A model generated the notes under the pieces. The model worked only from the letters and a program-made list of their open reading frames with translations. It searched no databases and was not told the origin of the DNA. The position numbers were made by a program, and so were the translations under genes. 64,000 bases of DNA from Atriophallophorus winterbourni (taxonomy: Eukaryota; Platyhelminthes; Trematoda; Plagiorchiida; Microphallidae): assembly GCA_013407085.1 (NCBI GenBank), contig JACCGJ010015047.1, forward strand, positions 1 through 64,000, read 5' to 3'. Below, one piece after another: positions 23,920-35,479 of the stretch; the stretch's first letter is position 1, and each line of letters opens with the position of its first letter.

Positions 23920-26900
23920 GCTTTCTCACACTCTACAAATAAGTGGCTGTTTAACAATTCATCCAACTTACTATCAAGAAATTACCATGTATATACTTGC
24001 TCACATCCACTACAATGGATGTGACATTGCGATGCTTTTCTATTTTTTTAATTATAAAGCGTATACTACCTGATATGAGGAAATATAAAGTTCGCATTTT
24101 TGTAACTTCGGTAATTAATGAAATGAATTTCGCTTACAATGGACATTTTCTCCAGCTTAAAAAGTTCACTAATATTCTGCTTTTTGAAACATTTTGTACG
24201 AGGCAGGGCATCTTAATTTACCAAACATCGACAATGTAGTTCCTTCGGTGATATTTCAAACTCATAAATTTGTTGTTGAAGCTTTATCGTCCTGAAGCCA
24301 AATATCTACAAATCCTTATTGATTTTTGTGTTTCATCAAATTGCCAAAGAGCAATATAAACCAGTCAGCAAGTCAATGTTTTAAAGAGTCGTATTCTAAA
24401 TGCATTATTCCTCATTCGATTTGAGACCTTGAATAAAAATCGATTTTGACTATTAGACATGAAACACGTGTAAACAACTAGCGTATGAAAACCTATTAAT
24501 CTCAACCACAATTGGCGTACATTTTCGAAGATATATTCATTATCATCATGTTACATATTATAATGGTTAAGCAACTAAAAACGATACATAATTACACAAT
24601 CATTGCACAAGCTGATGTCGTCGCTTAGCTTGGTGATGAATCCTACTGAATAACGAACGTCAATATCCGTCAGTCCGATTTCAACGAATTGACAAGCATT
24701 GGGTCCTTTTTACGAAGTTTATTACTGCGCCGTGATGCAAGCATGTGATTTGATCCGTTTATACAAAACTGGCTTTGGTTACGTCTTATCTATCTGCTAC
24801 GTTATTCAAATCACGGAAGATATATTTATATTCTGCGTCATTAGTGGATATATACGTAAATCTCAATTTAATTGTAAGCAACAGATGTTTTCACGGTGAA
24901 TTTGAACTGATTTACTAACCACACGGTTTGATCCATTACAACACATAGAGTATTTCGAAGTTAAGCGTCCTGCCTGTATTTAGCCATGGGTGGATGCAGG
25001 CTTCAAAACATATGTTAAATGGAATTAAACTAATCCGATTAAACCAGTCTAGTTTTGTTTACTTCATGTCTGAGGTTTCGGATCACACGCTTGACACCCA
25101 ACTCTTCCATATACTAAGGAGATCAGCGTTGAATAAATAATAAAGGTGGTGGTGGCGTGAATGCCACCTAATAATGATCATTTTCCTGACTATGAATACG
25201 TTTCTGTGTCAGATGTATACCGTTACACAAATATACACTAAGTGATTGAATAGTATATTTGTTGCATTCGTGTACACAAATACATTGAAACAATTGCTTT
25301 CGTAAAGCAGAGATTCAATATATAAGGGCTTAACTGGGTTAGTCGAACAGATAATCAATCTTATTACATGTAAATAATTTTTAATTCACTAAAACTGTTA
25401 ACAGTTAGACATTACAATGTTAATTCAAAGAATCACGAAAAAGTAAGTATATTAATTTTATAATAATTTTGCAAGGTTTTTATACGCTACAAACAATTGA
25501 TTGTTCAAGCAATTCCAACAGTTTAATATCATAACATGGTAAGTGAAACATACTCACCAACATGATATATTATCAGTAAAACAAAACACAGTTCAAAACG
25601 CATTTTTTCGGTACCAATTACCGACAGGTAGTTTGAATAAGATTTACATATGAATGTTCAGCCAATCGATTTGTAGTTATCAAATCTAAATTTTATTGGA
25701 AGCATTAGCTTCCATTTGATTGGAAGTTGAACCCTGTTCATGTTCTTATTGATATCGGTCATATAATAGCTTTGGTATATGACGACAAAAAATTATTTGA
25801 TGTACATTGCTCTTGATCAAAAATTATTTTGAAATTTAAGATGAAAATTGATACACACCTCCGAAATCGCACGTGCGATTATCAAATAATACATGCAATA
25901 TTGGGTCTAAACCAAGTCAGGAGAGAATTTTAGTTATTTATACAACACGAATTTTGAAAAATTCTTCGTGGCTTGATTAATATGTTCACGTCTCGTAAAT
26001 ACTTGATAATAGTTGTAGATTCATGTTCAACATACTTGCATGTTACCCAGGAAATTCTAAATTGGTTTACCTAGTTTAGCATAATATTCTCTGAATCAAG
26101 CTGAATCAGCATGGTATTGTTCGGAATTTATTTGAATAGAAAGGATTTATTACCTACAAATTCGTCAGTGTTCATGTAGATCATTCTTTATATCCATACT
26201 AAATTATGAAATACAAATTTGATTAAAATAACACTATTTCAAATTATGCCAGCGAACTCTTATTCTACCATGATGTTCATAATTATGCTTGTCATCTGAA
26301 GTACATGTTCGCAATTTTTGCGTGACATTCAAACCTGCCGTGCATAATATGAATTCAATCAAACGTTTTTTATTTTCTCAGCTAACTCATAATCCTATTT
26401 ATTTACGCAAATTCTCCATTTTTTTCGTATCAGCTAAGTCCAATTTCTGGATGTGCTTTTTTCAGCGAATTTCGAAATACCCAACATTGTAGTAAAAAAT
26501 GTTGTCCAAACATGGTTGTTACTACATTTCTTCATCAGCTGCATCGTATGTCGTTATTGTCAATCAAAACAGAAACAAAATTTCGTTTAGTCGACAAAGT
26601 TTATCTTCATTTCGTGATCTATTGGTCAATTGATTTTACATTTTAGATGTTATTATTGGAACTGCTGATACGTAGTTCACAGAAATAAAACAAAATCCTT
26701 CCTTTTCCATGCTATGGCGAATTTTAGGACGATTTAATCGCTGTTTAATTTACTTCCATGTTTAACAAGTGTGTTCATCCGTTGTGGCTTATACATCATG
26801 TCCTCGAAAAGATATTTTTCTTCGAAATCGCCCTCATTAGCAAGAACATTTGCTTGTTGATGGATTCCGAATATGATATTATTTGGAATCTCATCACCAT

Positions 26901-27150
26901 ATATGAGCTCCACAGTAGTGTGGACACTACTGGATAATTTATCTCGAATCGAGCATCACAAACTGCTGACTTCAGAGTTGATCGTTCGGCAGAGAATCTC
27001 GATAAATACACATGACATGTTCGGTCTCTGCGCTGGTTGATATAGACAGAAGCGATTAATAACAACTAAGGCAAAAAAACCCAACAAGCCTTGCTGTCCT
27101 CTCGTTATATTAGTCAATGCAGGTGTGACTGACATCACCTGACAGATTGG
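23920..27150. other. Long non-coding stretch
   Basis: Frames up to 80 codons only. A small GC-rich hairpin ('ggtggcgtgaatgccacc', about 25149-25166) is the only local structure I noticed. 26796-27150 is the pre-insertion flank of the retrotransposon below. Confidence 0.5.
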
Positions 27151-27153
27151 TTC

Positions 27154-27165
27154 GATTGCGTAATC
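27154..27165. repeat. Target-site duplication, 3' flank of the RTE element
   Basis: GATTGCGTAATC, identical over 12 bp to 30698-30709. Bases immediately outside the match differ on both sides. Confidence 0.9.
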
Positions 27166-27180
27166 ATCATCATCATCATT
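27166..27180 (-). repeat. 3'-terminal (ATG)n tail of the RTE element
   Basis: On the minus strand the element ends in five ATG/GAT repeats directly against the target-site duplication, as is usual for RTE elements. Confidence 0.85.
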
Positions 27181-27470
27181 AAATACAGCATTACACCGGT
27201 AGCACGTACCGAATGCCTTATTGCCATACAACCATGAAAAAAGTAAAATCCTAAAAGATGGGGAAGGGTGGGACTCAAATTGCTACGGCTTCTATAGAAG
27301 ACTAAGCACAAACAAACTGGGGAGAGGTGCCTACACCTGGAATGGAACATGCATTCAAACATGTTTCGTGAACGAGTAGAGCAAAATCAGCACGGCAGCT
27401 TCCTTGCGGCTTTCACTGTCATGCTTCATAACAAGCTTTTCTCGGCATTCCGCTTGACAACATTCAAGGT
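27181..27470 (-). other. 3' untranslated region of the RTE element
   Basis: GC-richer than the flanks and without a continuing frame. It contains the purine-rich 'gatggggaagggtggga' on the plus strand. Confidence 0.7.
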
Positions 27471-28378
27471 TATGCAAACACTCCAAGAAGATGCTTAGTG
27501 CAAGACGGCCATTAAACAATGTTTTCATGACATATCCTGAAGCGTAACTAACCATTTCGATAATGATCGCGAGGACTCCAGCCTGGAAGACGCGCTGCGC
27601 CTACTAGTAAGAATGTTCAGCTGCCTATGCCATGCCGGTTTGGCCACCCCGAATATACGCCAATCAGGATTGGCGTCGCAAAAAGAATCTGTTTCGGAAG
27701 TCGGTGGTCCGGCATCTGTAAAACGTGACCCAACCAGCGTAACCTATGCAGGTTGATCTGCTTCTCTATATCGACATAACTACCAAACAACTTATTTCGG
27801 AGTGCATCGGTGCGCATACGATTGTAACATCTAACTCCTAGAATGCTGCGGAGAAAACGGTTGTCGAATACTTGGAGACTCTGAATGTGTTCTTTACGTC
27901 AGGTCCAGGTTTCGCACCCATACAGTAACACAGCCTGAAGTGTCGCTTTATAGAATCTACCCTTGAGTAGCAAACACAGTCCTTTCTGACGCCAGAGGTG
28001 ACCTAGGTTGCGGAATGCTACGGTCGCTTTAGAAATGCGTGCCGAGACCCTGTCATCTAACGATGAAGAATTATTGATACAACTACCGAGATACGTAAAA
28101 CGATCCACAATTTCAAGCGCCCGATTGTCAAGTAATAAAGCGTTGTTCGATAAAGTCGATGTCCTGCAGAAGAACACTGCACTTAGAGGGCGCAAAACGC
28201 ATTCCAAATGCGGGCACAATACTAGATAGCTTGTTCAGTATCGCCTGTGCATCTGTGTATGAGTCGAAGAGCAGAACTATGTCATCAGCATAATCCTAGT
28301 CGAGAAGCTTGACGCCTGGCATTATGTGAACTCCGAAAGCTGGGAAAGCTTCGTTGCATAATTCCATAATTGCATGAA
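27471..28378 (-). pseudogene. RTE element: RT catalytic part and C-terminal domain, broken
   Basis: Continuation of the polyprotein. The catalytic box YADDIVLL is intact at 28270-28292, immediately preceded by an in-frame TAG (28296-28298). The frame continues to a KCSVLLQD segment, shifts near 28150, then reads DRFTYLGSCI, RISKATVAFRNLG and LLYGCETWT to a TGA at about 27899. It resumes with RMRTDALRNKLFG and RWLGHVLQMPDHRLP. Another shift near 27620 leads to ARLPGWSPRD and a short WPSC tail matching the family's C-terminal end near 27480. This C-terminal domain is shared by many endonuclease/RT polyproteins in flatworm genomes. Beyond the YADD its exact role is unknown. Confidence 0.88.
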
Positions 28379-30211
28379 TTACAAAATTGAACAAAAACGG
28401 AGAAATCGGGCATCCTTGTCGGACGCCACTTGTGGTGTGGAATTTGGGTGAGAGTTCATTGTAAACCTTAACGCATCCGGATGTATGAGCATAAAGTGCG
28501 CGTAGTATGTGACATACTTATGCGGAACGCCTTTGCACAGCAAGGTCTTAAACAGGACATTTCGATCGACTGAATCAAATGCTCCTTTGAAGTCTAAAAA
28601 GATGGCTATTGTCGGCTGTCGATAGGTGTGCCGCAGTTCTAATATCCGTCGAAGAGTAAAAATGTGGTCGACACAGCCTCTGCCAGGCCGGAAGCCAGCT
28701 TGCTGCTCACGGATCTGTGATTCCCTATGCGATGTTAATCTTCGAAGACATATGGACGCTAATAATCTCGTAATGATGGGAGTGAGACTTATCCCACGGT
28801 GATTAGAGCATGAGCTTCGCACACCTTTTTTAAATATAGGTATGATAACTGATTCGCCCCAACTCGGAGGGACGGATTCTGACATCCACACTTCACGGAG
28901 GAGATCTCCTAATGTGCTGATTAGTACTTGGCCACCTTCTTTGAACAAAACAGGCGGTATGTCATCGGGGCCAGCAGCTTTGAATCGTTTCATGGATTCG
29001 ATACATGCTTTAATTTCTAAATCATTAGGGGGATCTACGCTAACAGGCCAAGGATCACACTGCCTCAAGTGAGGGAATGATTCTGTTGCAGGCGACCAGC
29101 TGAATTGTTCTTCAAAATGTTCGGCCCAGCGTGACAGGCGGCGATTCTTATTAGTGATAAGAGTACCGTCTAATTCCGCTATAGTCTCACTCACTCCTTG
29201 TTTCGTAGGCCCAGTCGATCGAATAAGTTGGAAGAGTTTTCGCACGTTACCCGCATTATTTGCTATTTCCATTTCTTCGACCTTATTTAGCCACCACCTT
29301 TCTCTGTCTAGTCTTAAGCTCCGTTTAAGTTCATTCCTCATGCGTCTACGCTCTGTATTGTGTCCAGGACCATGAGGTATTTCGCGTCGCTGGTGAAGAA
29401 TTTCTATAGAGCGCTGTGAAATCCAGTGGGACTTTTGGGTTGGTTGTGCAGTCTCACAGGCTGTTATTGCGGCGGCTCGCATAATCCCTGCTATTTTGTT
29501 CCACCTTTCATCGGTAGTTGCATACTGGGCAACTGGGAGTGAGTTACTCAAGGTGGTCCTATAAATGTCTTGAACTGCAGGCTGAAAGAATTTTTCGACA
29601 GCAATGCGTTTCCCATTCGAGGGCTTCGCACCGGAGAACTTTAACGAGAACCTACATCGCACAAGAGCATGATCTGAATCTACGCAGGTATTCCAAAAAG
29701 AGCGGCAGTCCTCAATGCAACCTCTCCAGCGAGCACTTATGGCGATATGGTCGATTTGGGCCGAAGGTTGGCTTCCATCCGGCGAGCGCCATGTGGCACA
29801 TTGACATCTTTTATGGCGAAAAGAGGTGCTGCTAATGAATAATCGAGATTGTGCACAGAATTGTATAAACCGTTCACCATTATCTGTGCGTTGGCTTTCA
29901 AGACCAAACATGCCACCTAATTGTGATTCAGATGTATCTAAGCGACCCAGTCTGGCATTCATATCTCCCGCTAAGACGAAAATATCGGAGCATTTTGCAC
30001 GTCGCAAAAGAGCATAAACATCGTCGTACAAGTCATTCTTCTCATCGTTGGAATTGGTGTTAGTCGGAGCGTAAGTTGCTACAATAAAGAAGCATCTCTG
30101 ATTAGAAGTTTTTGAATTTGGTCTAATATTAGTGGCTAGTCTACCTGCGCACATCCTGCTATTCCAAGGAATCCAATCGATTAGACAGGATTCGGAACGT
30201 GAATTCAGCAC
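28379..30211 (-). pseudogene. RTE element: endonuclease and N-terminal half of reverse transcriptase (610 codons open)
   Basis: Longest frame in the window. Residues 47-50 YAPT, 82-85 GDMN and 179-181 SDH, with QIDHI at 152-156, are the signature boxes of an apurinic-type endonuclease that nicks the target DNA. RT blocks follow: KAAGPDDIPP (411-420), IIPIFKKG (456-463), NHRGISL (470-476), QAGFRPGRG (504-512) and FLDFKGAFDS (538-547), which carries the first catalytic aspartate. A one-base shift near 28505-28520 moves the next blocks (ALYAHTSGC, GVRQGCPISPFLF) into another frame, so the last 40 residues of the open frame are nonsense. The annotated ATG is internal to the real protein, because the endonuclease begins upstream in the same frame, separated by a stop. 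Confidence 0.92.
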
Positions 30212-30229
30212 TATACCAACAATCGCGTG

Positions 30230-30454
30230 TCCTCAGATGGAAGCTACAGGATCACCAGAGCAGCGTAAAAAGTAGCGAGTTGAAAGGTTTGGGGTAGTAA
30301 GTTCAGTAATTATAGACGGATCATATAAGCGCGTTTCCGATAAACAGCAAATATCAATAGATATACTATCTAAGGTAAGAGCCAGTGCAGCTTGCTGGCC
30401 TATTTGTCTCAGAGTCCTAACATGCATGGCTTTCGTAGTAATAGTAATGGTCAT
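30230..30454 (-). pseudogene. RTE element: endonuclease N-terminus, cut by a stop
   Basis: Begins MTITITTKAMHVRTLRQ and contains LSETRL, the endonuclease metal-binding glutamate box ('C.sEtr'). It ends at a TGA (30230-30232), after which the same frame continues as GHAIVGIVLNSRSES into the 610-codon frame, so a single CGA-to-TGA change separates the two. The ATG at 30452-30454 is the likely natural start, as the leader upstream is not open in this frame. Confidence 0.85.
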
Positions 30455-30697
30455 GGTCGTATGCGGGCGGGGATACTGCCCATACCTAGACAGGAGAACA
30501 ATTAGGGTTCTCGGCCAAACCTTTGGCTAAAAAGCCTGACCCACAAGGTAGCGGGTTAGGTTGATACCTCTATCCATTGACCTTCCTGGTATGAGTGACT
30601 CTGAAGGTGCTCGGAGAGCACCACCCAGCATAGCTCAATGGGTCATAGAGGTACACAAACCATCGCACCACGTTAAGGTCCAGTCTCAACGCGATGG
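30455..30697 (-). promoter_or_regulatory. 5' leader of the RTE element
   Basis: About 240 bp between the element's first base (minus-strand start 'cccatcgcgttgagactgg') and the polyprotein start. An internal promoter is expected here from the family's biology; no specific box is visible. Confidence 0.6.
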
Positions 30698-30709
30698 GAT
30701 TGCGTAATC
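30698..30709. repeat. Target-site duplication, 5' flank of the RTE element
   Basis: Second copy of GATTGCGTAATC; see 27154-27165. Confidence 0.9.
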
Positions 30710-31020
30710 GGTTCACACACTACGGATCACGGTGGCTATGCAGTATGTCATAGATAGCTCGACGACAGATTGTGAAGATATCAGAATTTTCCATCTGATT
30801 GACATCATTCATACACGCCAGGAGTAGGTCAACCGCCTCAGCCAGAGGCCATTCCATGTGTAGTTCAAATCCTGCTTTATCACTTCGACGTTATTCAGAT
30901 CAATGTTGTGACCTGCGTCCAACAGCTGTTCAAATTGTGCTGAATCTATGATCAGTGATTCATATTCGTAGTAGTGCGTGCAGCTTACCAAATCGATGTC
31001 TCTGTTAACTTAACCCAATA
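30710..31020 (-). pseudogene. Remnant of an older coding sequence interrupted by the RTE insertion
   Basis: Minus-strand frame at 30809-30991 reads HYYEYESLIIDSAQFEQLL, DAGHNIDLNNVEVIKQDLN and WNGLWLRRLTYSWRV. After a one-base shift it goes on as CMNDVNQMENSDIFTICRRA and IYDILHSHRD to a TAG just before the target site. The composition is protein-like and the frame is open on both sides of the single shift. I cannot assign the family; it could be an ORF of another retroelement or a host pseudogene. Confidence 0.45.
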
Positions 31021-31785
31021 CTGAGTTTTCTTTATGTTTGCCTGATATATACTCAGGAGTAAAACTCGCAGTTGATTGTGCATACGAAATTCATCTCGAA
31101 GCTTGAAGAATCTCAAAGTTTAGATGTGCTAATAGAAATTAGAGAGACTTAACCCTTTGATTACTCACACATTTGCGTTATTCAAAAGTCAACTCATTTC
31201 AACTGACGCTTCAATAACGTGAGATCTATAAACTGTTGCACGAAAATATTTTTTTGTTTTGGTTGCATGGTATTTTACTTGTTTCATTTGTCGTTCAGTT
31301 AGGATCTCAAGGTAAAAATAATCAGCATACCGACGTACTTTTTATTGATGTGCTCGCTTTGCATAAGTGGCATCGATGCACATGATATCTACTTTGTAGA
31401 ATAGAGATTTCTCTAATTAATTTATTACTTTTTTGAAGTTTGCTGATGAGTAGCGCAAACTTACATCCGTGTCGATTATCATAAGATAGGCAGTATTGCT
31501 TGTTTTAAAATTCGGCGTCCGAGGGAGCCAGTTCAAAAATGAGCGCTTCTCTTCTGCGGTCTCCATCGTCGTTCTAACAATAATTTTTGGATCCATGTGG
31601 TTGACGAAAAATTATAATTATTATAATCTATCGCGTTTTAGAAAGACAAACATATAATCGACAATCACCTTGCAAAATTAATGAGTGATTTTCAAAAAAA
31701 TATACAGAAAATGTGTTTCCGCCCATGCTTTACACCTTTTTCACTTCTAGGTTGTGTGTATGACGGCAGTGATTATTAAATAACT
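31021..31785. other. Non-coding stretch
   Basis: No frame or repeat recognised. Confidence 0.5.
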
Positions 31786-31789
31786 ACTT

Positions 31790-32480
31790 TGAATATGTTG
31801 TTATGTTTTCTCAATTTTTCGTGGTTTGTAGGCACACGATACAAAATTGTGCTGCCTGCTGTTAAAATTTGGTTATGGAATTCGATGACGAATTTACGTG
31901 ATTAAATCTACGCATGAGGTTTGGTTGCTTGAGATTTCGTTACTTGAATAATTCTTGACTGCAATATTGGTCACTCATTTCGTCAGTATTCTATTGTTTT
32001 TTTTCAAACACCTCAAACGATTGATTTAGAAAACTTTACTCAAAAATGATGTACAAAACATTTCAGGCATAAAGCAATTTGATAAGATGACACAATTATG
32101 TCTAAGGTGATATATTTCGTGTTTACACCACAGGTGCTTTCCTGTAACAATAATTTTGAAAATTGATAATTCAATCAGTGAATTGACGAATGACAATTCA
32201 TTGAGATTGTAAATTTACCTTTTGCACGGATGTAGTTAGCGCATAGGTAATAATCTGACCTTAAACAAATTAATCAGTGAAGCATATAGTTGAACTGATG
32301 GCGTACTTGGTCGCCGTACGTTGCAAGCAAAAAAATAACGTTTCTCACTGAGGGTTTGTGAGACCTTAACATCTTTATTCTGTGAAAGCTAAAAAGGTAA
32401 TACAATCACAAACGTTTGTTTTTCGCCGTTTCATAAAACCGAGGTGCACCTCTGAACAAGGATTAGTCAGCTATGGCGTT
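31790..32480 (+). repeat. Diverged tandem duplication, left copy (partner 34810-35470)
   Basis: Shared landmarks in order: 'tatgttttctcaa', 'ggttatg[gt]aa[at]tc', 'gacgaa.ttacgt', 'ttg.gatttcgt.actt', 'ttgactgcaa', 'gtct.a.gt', 'attgagattgtaaat' versus 'attaagattgtgaat', and 'ttagtcagc.at.gcgttt'. Spacing between copies is about 3.0 kb. No frame conserved. Confidence 0.7.
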
Positions 32481-32489
32481 TGGAAGCGG

Positions 32490-34380
32490 AGCTTGTGTGT
32501 GTAATAATCACTCCTAATGTGAACTCTCAACAGTTTAATAATTACATGAAAATCAAACGTAATTTGTTTGGAACCGATTGTGTATCAACAATATAAAGTC
32601 ATTTGAGTGCAATAGGTTAGATCAAATTTTGGTAAGCGTCTTGCTTCTTAAACAGAAGTGTGCTAGTTTTGATAGGTATTATCAAAACATAGTAGTCAAC
32701 CCTCATCACTAATTCGGCTATACCGCTAATCAGGGTATTCACGCTCGCGTTGTTTCACGCTTCGTGAGAATCAGCAGTAGTAGAAGTCGATTGTTCTCAT
32801 ACAGTGCATCAATGTCAATCTGATACAAATCATCAGGGACGAGGTGCGTTTACACAGCGGCCCACATTCTTAAAATTAAATAAACAAATGTGGCTAATGA
32901 TGATCGATTTTCGACGAAAACAAAAATTTAATTGATTAGTGCGTATAAGATAAATAACAACTGTTCAACTCCGCATGAGTGCTGTTTGCTAGTTTTTCGC
33001 TTCCAACATATTGTCTGCCAGTCTACCTGACTCAAATATTTCAAACGCCTCCTTCTCTATGCCGCTTATTACCTAGCAATAATAGTTCCACATTGTCTAG
33101 ATTGCGCTGTCACTCGTATTTGAGCCTGCCACGCGAAGCCCAGCTCCTGATTATGGGATCTGTATCCCAACGCATGGCATAGACTTTGTCCGCTTTCTTA
33201 ATCATCCATTATGGTGTAAATGTGCGTGGGAATCTGCACCATGAAAACCCCAGAACAGTCAATAAATATGATTCCGTAATTGATGTTTTTTATGTAAAAT
33301 GAATTGGGCTTTATTTGATAGTGCACAAGAACGCAATGAATAGTTTTCTATATTTTATAAGTTGTAAGAATTGTCGCCTGGTTCACGCTTTCACGCATTT
33401 TGCTTCACATGTGCAATTCGCATAACGCACACAATCTCCATCATACCATTTATTCTCCGATTATTCTGACGGGAATATTAACTTCATCTAATAGCGTTTT
33501 ACATACCGTTTTTGATTAATGTGCCTCGTCCGCTTTGGATCGCTTCAAGGTGCGTGTAATATTAGGCGCTTCTGTTGCTGCATAAATGTTTCATCATGAG
33601 GATAATGAAACAATATATTTTATTGAAGACCTGTCTTCGATGAGCGGAACACTGTCGTCGTACAGCCACTGTATCCTTTGGTTTCCGATAGACAAAATTG
33701 TTCATTTTACCGCTAACGTTTATTGTTTAACAGTAAAACAATGAAGAATTGGCTCCGCAAAATACAACTTTTTGACCGTACAAATTGAGACATTTTTCAT
33801 TGCGCACAAGAAAATGAAATTTTGATTTTAAAATTCAAAAACAATGTCACTTTCTATTTGATTCAGGAATTTGTATAACATTCTCACATTCGTTGCGGAA
33901 CAATATGATTGACGTTTTTTTGAAATGGGTAATTACTGAATAGTTCGCTAAATCGATTTATCATGCTTGCTGAATAGAGGTAGATCATTCAGGTTACGCT
34001 AACTGCAGGTGACCATTTTCAAGAATTGGAATTTAGATGCTTCACAATCTTTCACATTTTGCATATAGTAGGTAGACGAAGATTAGTTTCATCAGTTTAA
34101 CTACAATGTTCTGATTTTTTTTAATAGAAATTTGTATCAAATGTTTAACGCGTGATGTACCAACTAGCTATATTTACGTGAGGCCTTCAGCGAAATTGTT
34201 TCGATTTTGTGATACTACACACAGGAATCTAGTATGTGACAAGTTTGCTTCAAATTTTTAGCAAAGACAGATTAATTTTGCGCGTAATATTTAAGCAGTT
34301 ATGATTTGTTTCGTTAAATTTGGGTTCAAGACATAAGTTCAATAGCTCAGCGTTTCGAACAAATTCAATCTCTCCAATAC
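32490..34380. other. Non-coding stretch between the two diverged copies
   Basis: No gene seen. A short inverted repeat (GTTTCAT/ATGAAAC, about 33587-33610) is probably incidental. Confidence 0.5.
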
Positions 34381-34384
34381 ATTC

Positions 34385-34510
34385 CTAAAAGAATATCCAT
34401 TTTAAAATATGTCCGTCACCTCACAGTGCAAACTGATGTTTTCAAGCTCAACCATCAGTGTTAGATCTCCAAATGAAATTTTCACGGGTAGATCCGATTT
34501 ACAAAAAAAT
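34385..34510 (-). repeat. Dispersed repeat, inverted partner of 20020-20130
   Basis: On the minus strand: 'aaatcggatctaccc', 'aaaatttcat', 'gagatctaac', 'atggttgag', 'tgacggacatatttt'. Same order as at 20036-20117. Confidence 0.55.
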
Positions 34511-34809
34511 ATATATATAAGCTATACACGATTCTTTATATACCATTAAAGCGCTACGTCTAACATATGTGACACATCTGGAAAATTGTTCTAATTATTC
34601 TTGAATACAATAAGCGATGAGTTATACTACTTCGTACGAAGTGAATAAAATATTTTGAACGTGTCTTTATTTTGAATCATGCGAGGATAATACTATTAGA
34701 AGGGCGCATATGAGAAATAGTGACACACATAATTAGCAATGTATTTTCGCCAATGCAATAAACCAAATTCGTCTGTATGTTGTGTTTGCATGCGATTAGT
34801 TAATAACCA

Positions 34810-35470
34810 TCTAAAGCATGTTTATGTTTTCTCAACTGTTTGTTATTTTTAGACCAACGATAACCCAATGTACTGCAAGGTGTGTAAATCCGGTTATGTA
34901 AATCCATGACGAAATTACGTTATCAAATTAAATTTGTTGACTTGGGATTTCGTCACTTCAGTATTTGTTGACTACAAATATTAGTCAATTATTTAATCTG
35001 TATTAAACGTCATCTCCCAAACCTTCGAATAATTAATGTGGCAAAATGTACTTGACATTTATTAGCGAAATGTTTTATTGATCATGCAAATTGTTTAGAT
35101 GATAAATTAATGTCTGAAGTCTCATCACTTTCTGTTTGCAAAGCACTTGGTGTTCCGTATTAGAAAATTGAGTAATTGATGTTTCACCTATGAATTGAAA
35201 GAGGAATATGTATTAAGATTGTGAATATCACGTCTGCATAAATGTGGTGAAAGTAATTTTGCAAATCAAACCAAAATTAAGTGAATCACACCGAAGCGTA
35301 TTGCTGAACTTAAGGTGCACCTGGACGCCGTTTTGAGGTCAAAAAATGATGTTTTTAACTTTAAGTTCAGAAACAGTTCTACATTCACCTAAGGTTACTT
35401 GGTTGCACCGTGATATGAACCCGCAGTGCATATTTGAACGGACTTAGTCAGCAATCGCGTTTAGAACCTT
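34810..35470 (+). repeat. Diverged tandem duplication, right copy (partner 31790-32480)
   Basis: See partner. The right copy carries an extra segment around 35290-35400. Confidence 0.7.
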
Positions 35471-35479
35471 ACTATTTGA

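Larger units (their letters stand above)
27166..30697 (-). mobile_element. Full-length RTE-type non-LTR retrotransposon (3.53 kb), inactive
   Basis: Between two perfect 12 bp direct repeats lies one element on the minus strand, from a 5' leader starting at 30697 to a 3' end of repeated ATG units (27166-27180). It encodes one polyprotein: an APE-type endonuclease, reverse transcriptase and C-terminal domain. RTE elements are typically 3.2-3.5 kb, encode endonuclease plus RT and end in short tandem repeats rather than poly(A), and this copy fits all three. The target-site duplication marks a genuine, complete insertion, not a 5'-truncated one. The coding frame is broken at about six places, so it cannot move by itself. 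GC content is visibly higher than in the flanks. It interrupted an older repeat whose pieces lie at 30710-31020 and below 27153. Confidence 0.9.

Noticed and set aside
28008..30017. Plus-strand frames across the retrotransposon.
   Set aside because: Antisense shadows of the endonuclease/RT coding strand.
33585..33612. GTTTCAT...ATGAAAC hairpin.
   Set aside because: Seven-base stem in AT-rich DNA, expected by chance; no terminator or RNA context.
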